This document shows, piece after piece, positions 19,271 to 31,190 of a DNA stretch of 64,000 nucleotides. Where the stretch lies: positions 330,610 through 394,609 of the forward strand of contig CACRSC010000019.1 in assembly GCA_902651635.1 (NCBI GenBank). Reading direction: 5' to 3'. The notes beneath the pieces were generated by a model. The model saw only the letters and a program-made list of their open reading frames with translations. It made no database searches and was not told the origin of the DNA. Position 1 is the first letter of the stretch. Each line of letters begins with the position of its first letter. The position numbers and the translations under genes were made by a program. This DNA comes from Mastigamoeba balamuthi. Taxonomy: Eukaryota > Evosea > Mastigamoebida > Mastigamoebidae.

Positions 19271-20210
19271 TATGCAAATGGTATCAATGTGCAGAAGGAG
19301 GAAGACAGTGTGGGATCAAGCATGCCTTGCAGGAGTGCTTTGGTACAGACTTTATTGTAACTGATACTACTGTAGTAAATGAAGACTACAAGGTCCTATG
19401 TTAGAGAAATGGAAAAACTGAGAGCTTTATTAATATTATTTACAAGAAGACTATCAAACAAATTCAGAAGTTGGTCTGGCATTATTAAAAATTATCTGAT
19501 GCCTTCTGAAGTGTAACTTCTGTTGACTTTATACATAAGATATACAGAGATATTCAAATTTGTTTTTGGATTTGACTTGATCACTTTCTTATAAATATTT
19601 GAACTTATCTTTCTGGTTGTGAAAGATATAATACAATTCTTATTAAATACTATCTGATACATTCTTAACAATTGTTAAAAGTGTATTTCATATCATACTA
19701 TTCTTTTTCCTGGTTTTTGCTAAATGTGACCAAGAATAATGCACATCAGAGAAAGTGAAAGATACAACAGTATAACATGAAATACAGTTGATAATTACTG
19801 AACTTAAGATTTCAGATGATTCTTCTGATTCATGTTTTATTTCATTATTTCTTGAAATGTGATTTTACTACCAGTAAACACAGAGCCAGGCAAATGCTGC
19901 AGTTATATAATTAATTGCTCATGAGGTTTTCATCATATACTCTGACAGCTCTCTTTAGCATATTATCTTGGTTCCTGATGATCCTGTTGTTAGCAGTTGA
20001 AGGCATTTTCTGGCTTGTGTAGTGCATCCACTACAGCACTCTGGGTCTGTTAATACAGTAAGCACGCAGTACTGCTGGCCAGCAGGCTCTGAAAGTGCAC
20101 CACCAAGTGGCCAGCCATGGCTCTTGTAGCCCAGATGCTTGTGGCAGGGGAAACCAGCACATGATCATCATGACCGTGATGGACTCAGATGCCACTGCCA
20201 CTGCTGCAGT
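19271..20210. other. AT-rich stretch, no gene recognised
   Basis: The only coding-like piece is a short plus-strand frame ending at 19,404 (KHALQECFGTDFIVTD), which I cannot place. The rest is AT-rich with no recognisable protein or RNA. Confidence 0.4.
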
Positions 20211-20333
20211 GTGCTACCCCGCCATCCACTATAGTCAGTTGGGGCCACCTTATATGGTATAGGGGGCCACCCTCCATTAATGCATGCTGTCTTAGTGGGG
20301 GGCTGCCCTCTATAGTTCACGGCGGGGTAGCAC
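20211..20333. repeat. 123 bp hairpin element with 24 bp inverted ends
   Basis: The left end GTGCTACCCCGCC..ACTATAG (20,211-20,234) is mirrored by the right end (20,310-20,333), matching at about 20 of 24 positions. The interior contains several GGGGCCACC-like words that could fold internally. Size and termini suit a MITE (a non-autonomous DNA transposon), but a target duplication is not evident. Confidence 0.55.
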
Positions 20334-20903
20334 AGTGGCTGCTGGCACAGCAAGCATGGACAGCTACCAGAAGCCCATCAGTAAGTGAGAAAATAACAGA
20401 ATTGGGTTCCTCTGGGGGTGGGAATGACTGATATGCCCACCTGAATTGGCATATGTACAGTACCAGCAGTGTCACAAGGGCACAGACCCCCATTACTGTG
20501 ACCATCTGCGATGCCTTCTACATCAGGTCCACTGAGTGGGACTCAGTGGTGGCCCCTGCAGGCTCGCTGATCTGCCTGCTTGTGCTGTCATCAACAGAGG
20601 GCCTCTCAGGCTGGATATGTGAACAACATGCGACGTCGCGGCACTCATGAAGATCTACGACTCCAAGCGTGACTATACACTTCAACAGGCTCCCAGAACG
20701 TGTTCGTGCGCAGTGGCGTAGTGGTAAATCATCACTTCACAACGCTGTTTGTTCTGGCGCGAGCACTTTGTCAAACCCCAGCCAAAAATATCCTCCACAA
20801 CGCGCAAAATATCTCCTTCAGCCCCCAGACAGGAAGATACACCCACACCCGCGTGGGTTGGCGAACTTGGACGAGCGCCACCCGCCGCACGCTCGCCGCG
20901 AAG
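20334..20903. other. Upstream region of the seven-segment membrane protein gene
   Basis: No supported gene. Two AAATATC-type words (AAAAATATCC near 20,787 and AAAATATCTCC near 20,809) lie about 90-115 bp before the ATG at 20,904, recalling words before coronin and the MSSDD genes. Confidence 0.35.
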
Positions 20904-22291
20904 ATGCTCTCGTACGACTTCTACGACTTTGCGGGGTGGATCGCCGACTGCCCCGCGGGCGAGTCGGGCGGCCACCGCGCGTCGACCACCGCCTCGTTCG
21001 CGCTGCTCAGCTTCGCCGCGCTCTGCCTCGCGCTCGCCGTCGCCGCGCGCTACAACAGCATCGTCCTCTACGAGCGCCGCGTGCGCACGCCCGGCATCAG
21101 CAACGCGCTGTGGGCGTGCTTCTTCGGCTGCATGGCCGTCGCGCAGGCCTGCGACGCGGCGTACATGGCCACGGGCGCGCGGTCGGCCGTCGCCGCAGAG
21201 GTCCTCGCGGCAGTCGCCCTGGGCTTCCGCGGCGCCGCCGTCCTGTTCGCCTCGCTCTCCCTGGCGCACCAGATCCGCTTCAGGTCGTCCCGTGCGTCGC
21301 TCGTCGCTTCCCCCCTACCACCGAGGAAGGGGGGGAAGGGGGTGTGGAAGAGTGTGGTGTGGGCTTTGAGGTGTGGTAGCACATTTCCCCGTGACGTGGC
21401 ACTGGAAGAACTGGGAAAACGCCTGCATCCTTACGGATTCCCCTGCGACTGCGCAGCGATGTCTGGCGTCGGAGGCGAGGGCGCGGCGTCGGTGGTCGTC
21501 GACCCCGGGATCAACAGCACGCCGCCCTCTGTCGTCGTCTCCCCGCGGTCGCCGCCGCCGTACCCCTCGGCCGGCGCCGCGTCGAGCCTGTCGGCCATCG
21601 TCGACGGCGCTGCCCCCAGTCTGCTGCCCACGCGGCCCCCCAAGCGCGACAGCATGCACAGCCCCGCGGTCATCTCCACCAGCCCGCGCTCGGGGTCGAT
21701 GTCGTCGTACTCGGAGAGCTCTGAGGCGCTGCTGGGCGGAGGCGTCCCGACGCGCGTCGTGCCGGCCAGCGCGCTCCTCAGGCCCTCGGCCGCAGAGGTC
21801 GTCTGCTCGCTGCTCTTTGTGCTGTTCCTCGTCTGCGTGCTCCTCGAGGGCACCGTGCTGCATTCGCTCTGGTGGTCCTACATCCCCTTCCTGGCCAGCG
21901 TTGCCCTCCAGCTCGTCCCCATCCGTGAGCCCTGATTACTGCTGCCTCCATCCGCCGGGCTCACGGGTGTGCAGCGGTCATGTGCCTCGTGATCTGCTGC
22001 CAGAAGCGGTCTGTGGGGCCCAGGCTGGGCAGCAAGCTGGCCCTCGTCGTCGGCGTGCTGGCACAGCTGGCGGTGGCGGCGCCCGTGCAGACGTGGGGCT
22101 ATGTGCTGCCCAGCCGCTGCCTCTACCAGTCGTTCCTGAGCACCTTTGACCTCGCCGCGCTGGGGTTCACGGCCACGATGTACGGGGCCTACTTTGCGTT
22201 CCTGGCGCGCGAATACGAGCGCCACAAGGCGGAGTGCATGTACCAATTCATCCGCCACACACGCGAGCCCCTCGACTACCGCCAGTTCTAA
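20904..22291 (+). CDS. Predicted seven-segment membrane protein, family unknown
   Basis: Three exons: 20,904-21,291, 21,457-21,924 and 21,975-22,291, with GTGCGT and GTGAGC donors. The phases agree and give about 390 residues. Three hydrophobic segments lie in the first 130 residues. A long polar Ser/Pro-rich loop of about 110 residues follows, then two to three segments near residues 230-285 and two more in the last exon. The short C-terminus is charged. The Ser-rich loop would be cytoplasmic in a receptor-like topology and could be phosphorylated. It could be a divergent GPCR-like protein, but no signature motif identifies it. Confidence 0.6.
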
Positions 22292-22591
22292 GGTCTGGGT
22301 GGGTCCGCAATACAAGTTTCTTTTATTAACCCGAAATACGAAAAAAGGGTCGATCTCCTCCTGTCTGACTCTCTGGCGCACTGGAGTGAGCGTGCGCTCA
22401 TGCGCGTTTGTCTCCGCGAGTTGAATCAACCAAGGTTCTGGCCGAATCCTCGTGCAATGAGGTGTGCACATCAGGTGGCAGGAATAGCACCCCCTGTCCG
22501 CGGGCCGATCAATGCGCCTAAATATGGACACAGTTTTGGGCGCAGCAAGGTGTGCATATCCGCAACGAGCCGGTCATTTCAAACTCAAGAG

Positions 22592-25500
22592 ATGAGCGTC
22601 AGACCTGAGTCAGCCGAGGCGGAGGCCCTCCTCCTGCCGATAGTCCTGCGTCCGCGTGCGCGCAGCGTCTCATTCCAGCCCGTCAAGGGGGGTATTTGCG
22701 GCAGCATCCGAGCGCGCGTGCTCGTCGTCGCCCTGCTGTTGCTCCTCCTGCTCGCGGCAGTGACATCAGGGTCGGTGGTGTCCTTCTCCAACAAGAGCCT
22801 GCAGGCCATCGAGCGCAACGTCGCCCTCGCGGACACCCGCGTGGCGCTGCGGGCCATCGACGACGAGAACACCGCCGTCGTCGAGATGCTCTTGTCGTGG
22901 GAGTTTTGGGTTTGGACTCTCACCCCCCTCTTCCAGTCCTCCTGACCAACTCGCTACTGGAACAGGATGACATGTTCTACTATGTCTACAACGGGGACCC
23001 CAATGCTCCTTTCTTCTCCGAGTTCGCCAACGCGGTCAACATGGAGTGGTTCGTGCTGTCGGGCATGCTCTTCTACGCCCCGAATGGAGATGTGCAGCCC
23101 GATTTCTCTGCCATTTCCTCACATGCCCATTTCAGTTCTTTAATGGGGTCTTCTACGACTGGAGCTCTGGCCAGCTTCAAAACGTCTCTGTCCCCTTCCG
23201 CGACGCAATTGGGGCAGCTCTTAAAAGCAATGGGTCGGCTTACGGTGTTCTGGAGGAGCCACTGACGTACGCCGGTAACGAGTCGAACCGCCACTGAGCC
23301 TCCCGGTACAGGGCGACTTTCCACGTGGTTGCATCGGGGTACATTCTCCGGCAGACCTTGACTGGCAAGGGCGAGGGTGGATGGGTCGTGTTTACGCGTC
23401 ATATGTCCGAGGTTCTCCGTAAAGTCTCCAGCAACACAAATCTGTGTCTTGCCTTGTGAGTTCAGCCTTTCGTTTGGCAGCTCACCCAAAAACCAGGATG
23501 GCAAATACCCGAAGTCTCGACCATCGTGTTCAGACAATCTGGGATGGCCTTGATGTGTATACAACGCCAACTGGTCCAGTGTCAGGTGAGCCCCATACTG
23601 AGGTCATTGGTGGTGACACTGTACAGATGGTATGATCGGTGTCAGAACTCTGAGTCCGAAGGACATCAGGGCCATTCAGTCCGAGATACACTGCTCGGAA
23701 CTTGCGAACAAAACAGACTCCTCGTATACAGCTGCCGGCAGCGTGATGATAGACATTGTAAGAGTCCTTCAGTTTCCTCCGTTTCTAAACAACGCAGCAC
23801 GGAAATTTGGGGTACATGTATTTGCAGAGCACTCGACCAGCCTTCCATCTGATAAGCACTAGTACGCATCCAAAAATGATAGAATGCAGCTGACACTCTG
23901 TAGCCGAGGGACAACTGCTGGGACTGTGCCTTGGTGTGCTGTCGTGCATGTTTATCATCGTGATTGTATTGCTGGAAGCTCTGGTCATCCGCCAGCTGAG
24001 TAAACTGTCGTACCGTATCGCCCAAATCGGAGTGTCGAGGAACTTCGATGATCGAGTCGAGATTATGGGCAAAAACGAACTTCACAAGGTCGGGAAGATG
24101 GTCAATACTCTTCTGGACAATGTTCAATCGCAGAAAGAGTATCTTAATTCCGTCACGACAATTCTAATGCGGATATAGACAGACAGAATTGGTTCTCATC
24201 AACTCGTTTCCAACGCACATAATCGACGAGATTAAGAGGGGAAGGGCACCATGCGACTACTACCAAGAGGTTTCCCTTCTCCAAGCAGACATATGCAATT
24301 TCACCTTCTGGTTTGTACCGTCGACTACCGTTGATCTCAAGCACTTTTCAGGTCATCTCATACGCCAGCAAAGAAAGTGTCCGATTATCTGAACTCAGTT
24401 TTCTATCAAATGGATATCCTTCTAGAAGAGCATAACGGACTCAAGGTGTGCACGATTGGGGATGCTTATGGTGAACTGCCCTGTTCATCACTCGATTATG
24501 TCTCATTTTGATTCTCGCAGTGGTTGTATACGGAATTCCAGCACCAGATCAGGGTGACATGATTGAAGTAGCATCGTTGGCTCTCTCCTTCATAAGGTAA
24601 CTGGCGTACTGGCTTCACGACAAGGGACACATGCATACTCACATATTCCTCATCAGAATCACACAGGGGAAAAAGATGGACGATAACCAAGATCTGCGCT
24701 TTAGAATTGGAATCGCCACAGGTCCATGCAGTGCATCACTTGTTGGGTGTAAATCCGTGAAATTCGAAGTATGGGGAGATGCTGGTAAGTCGTTTAAAAT
24801 AGCAGACCTCATCTTACAGCAGCATAGTGACCCTAGTAGAGCGTATTCAAGTAGCAGCCCAGCCAGGCGAAATCCTCTGCTGCCAGAGGACTAAAGAGAA
24901 GCTTGGACAATCGGATAATTTCGCGTTTGGAACGTTCCGCTCAGTTGCCCTCACAGAAGGAGCCCCTGAATCACAGTTGTATCCTCTTCAAGCACAAGTC
25001 GCTGGTTCGTATTCACATAAGAAAAATGGCATCTCATCTCCGAAACTAGGGACTCTTCAAACAGGCAAAAGCCGTTCCGGGGTGATATCCAGTCGCTCCA
25101 AGTCCTCGTTATCGAAGACACCAAAGGCTCTATGGGGTTCTATTCTGAGCCAAAAGAAGCAAAGGAGCATTAGGGTGCAAAAGAAGCGGTGGAGAGTATC
25201 ACCTCTCCACTCACTTCGAGTCCGCCAGACTGTTCTCCTCGGCATTTTGCTTGCTGCTGCTGTTGGTACTGTTGCAGGCCTTCTGGCTGCGATCTCCTCT
25301 TCATCAGAGAAAAACCTCGTGGCTGAGATGGGTATTGCTGACATATCGCGAGTCTCGAGCATATTGATTTCGGGCCACAGTAGAATGGCCGACACGTGCA
25401 TTTCTTATGGGATGTGGGTACGGATGGACCACAACAATTCATCAATTTCACACTTTTGCATCCAGGATGACTCGTACTCCTATATGCTCGAGGGAGATGC

Positions 25501-27268
25501 CTTTTCTGCAGGGTGGTGGCTCAAGGAATTTGACGCAGTGACAACCCAGTTTGTGCAGAACTTCAGTTATGTTGATCTTGTCATGTTCATGATGAGAAAT
25601 GGGACAATTCGCAACGTGTCCAGTTGGGACATCTTTGATGGCCGGCCGAGACAGTACTCGGATGCAGAGATTCAGGGCATACGGGATATTCTTGTTCCCG
25701 ATGGGATTGATCACTATCAGGGAATTGTCACAGATCCAGTCACGTACGCAGCATCCCTTCCTCTATGAACTCCGTGATCACAAGTCCACTCAGGAATGTA
25801 GCAAGGCTCATTGAGGCATGCAGAGTAACGCATAGTGATGGCTCTGGCAACAATATAGGATGGATGGTAATGACACAGGACATTCGAGTACTACAGCAGC
25901 ACTGGGCAAATTTCTCTGGAATTTGTGTGGGATCTGTCTTCGTTGGATCACAACCTCCACAGAAGCTCAGAAGACTATGGCCTGATGTCACTCTTTCTTC
26001 AAGAATGGTGTCGGCTGTAAACATGTCACTGAAAGTGCCAGGTACAGAAAGAGAGAATTTTAAATACTGAACTCCCACAGATGGATCTGTACACAGTCAA
26101 GTTCTGGATTTTCCTGTTCCGACGACCTTAGCTTTCGGTGATGGACTGCTTTACTGTGGAGAAAAGAGCCAGTCGAGTACAATGGAGGGATTTATTGTTG
26201 CTGGTGCAGTGATTGCAAATGCGGTAAGACTGCCTTTATACTATCGAATTGCAACTGAGGTAATTTATAGAGCATGCACCCTGGATTTCTTCTTTTTACA
26301 GGAGAGGATACAAAGTCAATTGCAACTCAGAAAAAAGCACTATGGAATACCGCAGCAATTGTCCTGGCAATAATCGCAGTTACACCAATTCTGTACTTTG
26401 CAATGATGGAGCTGTTGCTATTTCACAGTATGGACACTCTATGCAAAGGAATTTCAACAGCTGGTCGAGGGAAGCAAGTGATCCACTCAGGATCAGTTGA
26501 ACTACGGAATGTTGCACAAGCTGTCAACTTCTTAATGGAGGTTCTGGAAGGAGAAGAAAGGTACACAATAACGAAATCTCGGATCTCACATTAATTAGTA
26601 TCTCTGATATAATCATCTCCAACATGTTTCCGACACACATCTATCATGCCTTGATAGAAGGAAAGAGACCAGAAGATCTCAGTGAGACCTATGATCAGAC
26701 AACTGTTCTCTTCTCTGAGGTTACTGGTTTCACTGAGTGGGCAGCTGTATCATCTCCGAAGCAAGTTGTTCAGTTCCTTAACATTATCATTGGCGAATTC
26801 GACAATTCTGCAGGAAGAAATGACATCACGAAGATAAAAATGCTCCGAAACGTCTTTTGTGAGTACATTCTTCCCTCATTTTATCCTTACAATTACACAG
26901 TGGCCGTATCTGGTATTCCTGTCTGGCACTTCTCATGTGCAGTGAAAATGGCACGAATGGCTCTTGAGTTCTCTGAGAGATGCAATAGGCTCACTCTTAA
27001 CGGATCACCTGTTCTGGTCCATTCGGGAATCAGTTCAGGTCCAGTTACTGCTGGTATTATTGGAAAAGTGATGTGGATATACGACATTTGGTCAGACACA
27101 GTTAACTTGGCTGCACGAGCAAAATCAAATGCGGATTCAAACTCGATTATGTGCTGTTCACAAACCTTCGAGCACCTCAAAGATGTCTTCATCTTCGGCC
27201 CACCAGTTGTGAGAGACCTCAAAGGAAAAGGTATGCAACAGCTGTATCCTCTGATGAAGGAAAAATAA
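22592..27268 (+). CDS. Tandem receptor nucleotide cyclase: (TM-CHASE4-TM-HAMP-cyclase) x 2
   Basis: At least 12 short exons on the plus strand. Unit 1 has a TM at 22,710-22,790, a CHASE4-like sensor (WEFWDDMFYYVYNGD across an intron near 22,911-22,967; VASGYIL near 23,330), a second TM near 23,940-23,995, HAMP to 24,170 and a cyclase domain 24,190-24,990. Unit 2 follows in the same frame with no stop: TM near 25,230, CHASE4-like region to 26,080, TM near 26,365, HAMP near 26,480-26,570 and a cyclase domain 26,620-27,268. Cyclase 1 keeps both metal aspartates (QADI and TIGDAY). Cyclase 2 lacks them (SEV, LRN) but has lysine (KIKML), aspartate (IYDIW), and the asparagine and arginine of TVNLAAR. 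The two halves complement each other as C1 and C2 of animal adenylyl cyclases do. Likely product: cAMP, made at the plasma membrane under ligand control. Some exon borders between 23,450 and 23,930 are uncertain. Confidence 0.78.
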
Positions 27269-29733
27269 ACAGAGTGATATTTGATTTCTCTTTTTCAACA
27301 CTTTTTCCGATTTCATCATTCAATATTTGGTCTCAGTTAAGAAAACCAAGTACTACCCTCCTTGAGGGTCGCTCCTGCCCTACCAGAATCGGACTCACAG
27401 CACATACCAGAGAAAGTAAGATCACCATTCCCTTCTTTCCACAACACTTTGCACATCCACAAACACCTCTGAGCTGGGCATGCCCAAGGCCAGTGACGTG
27501 ATGCCCCTCTTGCCTGTATTAAACTTGACTGTACATTATCTTGGTCTACTTCTTTTTTTCTGAGCTGAACTGTTAAGAGAGATACCTGAACATTCTGATC
27601 TTTGTGTATGACTGGTACTTGGCATGATTTATGCAAAACAGATTTCTGTATCTCTTAAGGTTTCTTTTCTGTGATTACTCTTCTTCCTCTATGTGGGCCT
27701 GGTCAGTCACAGGAGCCAGTATTCCACTAATGTCTTGCTATTTTTGTATTCACTTCAATGTACTTAGTAACAGCTGTATGTGGGCCCTTCACGTGAATAA
27801 ATTGCAATATCCTAAGAAGTTTTATAAGAGAATCATTTTTAGTTCTGAGCAATTATCTGCGAGAAATATCACAATATGAACATAAATTCACGAGGGATAG
27901 CATTTATAATTCTATATTCAATTTCCAAATCAGTTTCATTTTCATATTTAGATTAAAAAGCACTGATAAGGGAGTTTGCAGTATTGATCAAAAACCAATT
28001 GATAATGTTTCAGGGTTCCTATAGGCTCGAATTTAGATGCGAAATCCTAGAAATATCGATCAATTGGTACACACCATTTGCTCTGTGGAAGAGGCATAAA
28101 GTGAAGTATCAGATTAATATTTGGATCTTGTTCCTTGCTGTTTGCAGCAAGTGGAAAAGAGCAATGAAGACTTTACATACTAGGAATCAGCATTCTCAAT
28201 TATCTCTTTGAACCTGTCAACAAAGTGGGAATTGCAATTCTCAAATGAAAAATGTGATCAGCAAGGTCATTTTTTGATTTTCAGTGTCTATTAAGTGTTG
28301 ATCATCAGTTTGTATGGTTCATGAACGTTCATACTTCCTTAAGTTTATTAATTAAGAATTACATCATTAATTGGAGTATACAGTTAAAAGTAGAAGCCAA
28401 AACGGGAATTAAAATGTTATGGGCTGAGTTTTTTTTGAACCTCCTTTGCACATAACAGACTGTTCACTTCTGATCAAGCCAGGCAGAACTTGGGAACAAA
28501 GGCTATCTGAGCATCTGGACATTGGAGGAAAATACCAAAGAGCAAGAAGGAAGAATGTTGATACTCTGCCATGGCCATCCCATTCTGCAGACCTCAACCA
28601 CATTAAGAACCTGTGGAGGGACCGTAAGAAACGTGTAAGGAGAAGACATCCCCAAAACAGAGCTGCTCTTATCAAGATAATCAGAGGAGGTGGGCCTCTT
28701 ATACTTCAGAAGAAATCTGAAGTACATTTGCTGTGTTCCTCACCATGTGCTGTGTGTGTACTAGAGAACCATGAAGGATCTGTAAGGCAGTGAATAACAC
28801 TCCTTATGCATTGGGCATAACATCATAAATCTTGTTTTCAAGAATTTGGTATATTGCAGATTTTTGTAAGCATTACTTGTGCACAGAACTGTTGATACAT
28901 CTGCCAACATTCATGTCTCAGTATGAATGGAATCTACTGATTATCTTACTGATATGCACTTGCTCTAAAGATCAACCCCATACAGATTATCTATAAGAAC
29001 TTCAGTATCATACTTTAAGATTTTTGAATGATCTTAAGAAGGGAAATTCTGATCTGAAGAAGTGTAGCTGCACCAAAAGAAGCTACAGGTAAATTCACAG
29101 CCTACAGTTCCAAATCAGATCCAGTTTGCCTTTCTGCATCTTTACAGTACTGGTCAGTAAGTGGCCTATGCTGCTGATTGAAGGGCCATGAAGAGGTTTT
29201 GAGTGATGCTTGTATGAATGAGATCAGTTCTGACTGTTCTGCTAATCAAGTGTTCTCTTTTTGGCAATGTGTCCATGGTAATGACCATCTGCTAGGTGCC
29301 CTGTCTGTAACACAATTACAGATGTTATGGTTTACACCAAAGAAGATTTTAATCTTATATACTATGAAGGGCAAGGCTGAATAAAAAGAACAGAACGAAA
29401 AAAGGTATCATTCCCTTTTCCCCGTATGTGTGTCAAATTCCCGCCTACATTGCAGAGGAGATTATCTGGTATTATCCTCGAAAGACTAGCCCACAGACCT
29501 CCCAAATATCTTCCAAGGTTATCCCTGATTCAACCCGAACAGAAGAAATCGGATGCAGTATTCTCCCCCTCCGACCGAAGTCCTGTTTTTGGATATCAGC
29601 AGTGGCTGAGTCACAGGATTCGAAAACAGAGCAAGGTTGAAAAGTGGACCTTTTCCGTGATTTCCTATACAATCGGGAACACAAAATCAAGTCACAAAAA
29701 AAGGGTATCCAGGAGGTGCAGTCAACGGCGCAA
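27269..29733. other. AT-rich intergenic region
   Basis: Apart from the transposase remnant at 28,446-28,700 no gene is recognised. Short open frames lack coding character. The last 300 bp turn GC-balanced and form the 5' region of the glycosyltransferase gene. Confidence 0.45.
28446..28700 (+). mobile_element. Tc1/mariner transposase remnant
   Basis: About 80 codons resemble the C-terminal part of a Tc1-type transposase: LPWPSHSADLNHIKNLW matches the family block WPSQSPDLNPIENLW, followed by a basic helix (KKRVRRRHP). The third catalytic acid, the E of IENLW, is K here. The N-terminal DNA-binding and first catalytic parts and the terminal inverted repeats were not found. It is an inactive 5'-truncated relic in AT-rich DNA. 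Confidence 0.7.
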
Positions 29734-30840
29734 ATGGTGCAGCACACACGCCTTCTCGTCGCCCTCATGGTGGCCAACATCGCGTCGGTGATGGTCCTCT
29801 TCTTCTGGCTGGGGCACAGGCAGGAGGCCCCGCTGCCGCAGCCTGCTGTGCCGCGTCTCGACATCCCCAAGCAGCAGTGCCCACCAGCACCAGCACCAGC
29901 ACCAGCAGCCGAGGCAGGGGAGCCGCACTACGACCTGGTCGTCGTGCTGACCGTGTGGAAGCGCCTCAACTACGAGATGCACCTGGACCTCATCACGCGC
30001 CAGTCTGTCGTGCGCGAGGGCATGCGGACGGCGGTGCTCGTGTTCCACAACGGGGACCACGTCAAGGAGGACCGCGTCAACGCGTCGCTCGACAAGTGGC
30101 GGCGGCACCCGGCGCTCGTCAACAGCAGCTCCGCGGTCCTCTACTTCCACAGCAGCATCGAGACGGGCTACCACGGGCGCTTCCTGGGGCCGTTCCTCGT
30201 CAGCACGCGGTCCGACACCATCTGGATAGTCGTCGACGACGACGTCATCTGGGGCGATCTCTACTTCGCCAACATGATCCGCGTCGTCCACGAGGGCTCG
30301 CTGGCGGTCCGTGTGGGCCGCTTCCTCAAGTCCGACGACTGGGGCGAGTGGCTGGGCTGGAGCTCGGCGCCCGTGGGGTCGCACATCACGTGGGAGGAGG
30401 ACACCCTCTGCGACTTTGGGGGCCACCTGTGGGCCGGCAAGATCGAGTGGCTGCGGTGGGCGTGGCTCAGCCCGCCCGTCACGTACGCCACGGGCGAGGA
30501 CTTCTGGATCAGCGCGGTGCTCAGGCCGTACGGCGTCACCACCAAGGTGCCGAGGTGCCCGAAGCCCAACGCCACCGCAGGGCCGAAGCCGTTCCCGGAC
30601 ATGTGCTGCTGCAGCCACTCGTCGGCAATGAAGCACGACGAGCCCGCCGTGGGGCAGGACAAGCCGGTGATGCGCCGCGTGGACGCGATGCGGATGATCA
30701 AGAAGGCGTACAACTACCGCGCGCTCGTCGAGGACGATCCCGACATCATGGAAAAGTGGAAGAGCAAGATGTCGTTCTGGAGACACTCGGACCTGTTCCG
30801 GATGGACGGCATCTGGCAGCAGTGCGCGTATTTCTATTAG
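29734..30840 (+). CDS. Type II membrane glycosyltransferase-like protein
   Basis: Single exon, 368 residues from ATG 29,734. I chose this start over an upstream one because the next residues form a clean signal anchor (LLVALMVANIASVMVLFFWLG). A Pro/Ala-rich stem follows, then a catalytic domain with a strand before a DDD metal motif (IWIVVDDDVIWG near residue 170) and a later GEDFWIS acidic motif, as in GT-A fold enzymes. Several cysteines near residues 285-300 (MCCCSH) may form disulphides. Predicted Golgi location with the active site in the lumen. Donor and acceptor sugars are unknown. The nearest analogy by motif spacing is the exostosin/GT64 type, which I hold loosely. Confidence 0.62.
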   Translation: MVQHTRLLVALMVANIASVMVLFFWLGHRQEAPLPQPAVPRLDIPKQQCPPAPAPAPAAEAGEPHYDLVVVLTVWKRLNYEMHLDLITRQSVVREGMRTAVLVFHNGDHVKEDRVNASLDKWRRHPALVNSSSAVLYFHSSIETGYHGRFLGPFLVSTRSDTIWIVVDDDVIWGDLYFANMIRVVHEGSLAVRVGRFLKSDDWGEWLGWSSAPVGSHITWEEDTLCDFGGHLWAGKIEWLRWAWLSPPVTYATGEDFWISAVLRPYGVTTKVPRCPKPNATAGPKPFPDMCCCSHSSAMKHDEPAVGQDKPVMRRVDAMRMIKKAYNYRALVEDDPDIMEKWKSKMSFWRHSDLFRMDGIWQQCAYFY

Positions 30841-31190
30841 GGCCTCGTCCCCTCGATTCCGCATTCGCGCAAGATAAGAACAACGATTATCTCGATTTGA
30901 GTGGTAGGCACAAGAGGGGTGTTTGGGACTGACGGGCGTCTGCGCCAAACCCTCGCCCGCGAGCACCACACATTCCGGCGAAGTGTCAGCACCGTAGAGT
31001 CACTGAGGCACCGTGTGACGAAGAACCGGGGGGGCTGTGTCAACTATGCAGCCGGCCGGTGAATGAGCGATCAGGGGTCCACACAAGTGGGTTCACCACC
31101 GCAGACGGGAACCGGTTGGACAGAAAAAATCGCGCAGATGAAAAGATCTCACGGTGCTGGTTTATTCGCTCTGTCTTCGGTCGCGAGACG

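Noticed and set aside
20700-20770. tRNA gene, because of an A-box-like TGGCGTAGTGG
   Set aside because: No B-box (GGTTCGANTCC) and no cloverleaf arms could be drawn; a similar A-box-like word at 62,170 fails for the same reason.
27337-27636. Minus-strand frame near 27.4 kb as the missing N-terminal part of the Tc1 relic
   Set aside because: Opposite strand to the relic and no recognisable transposase block.
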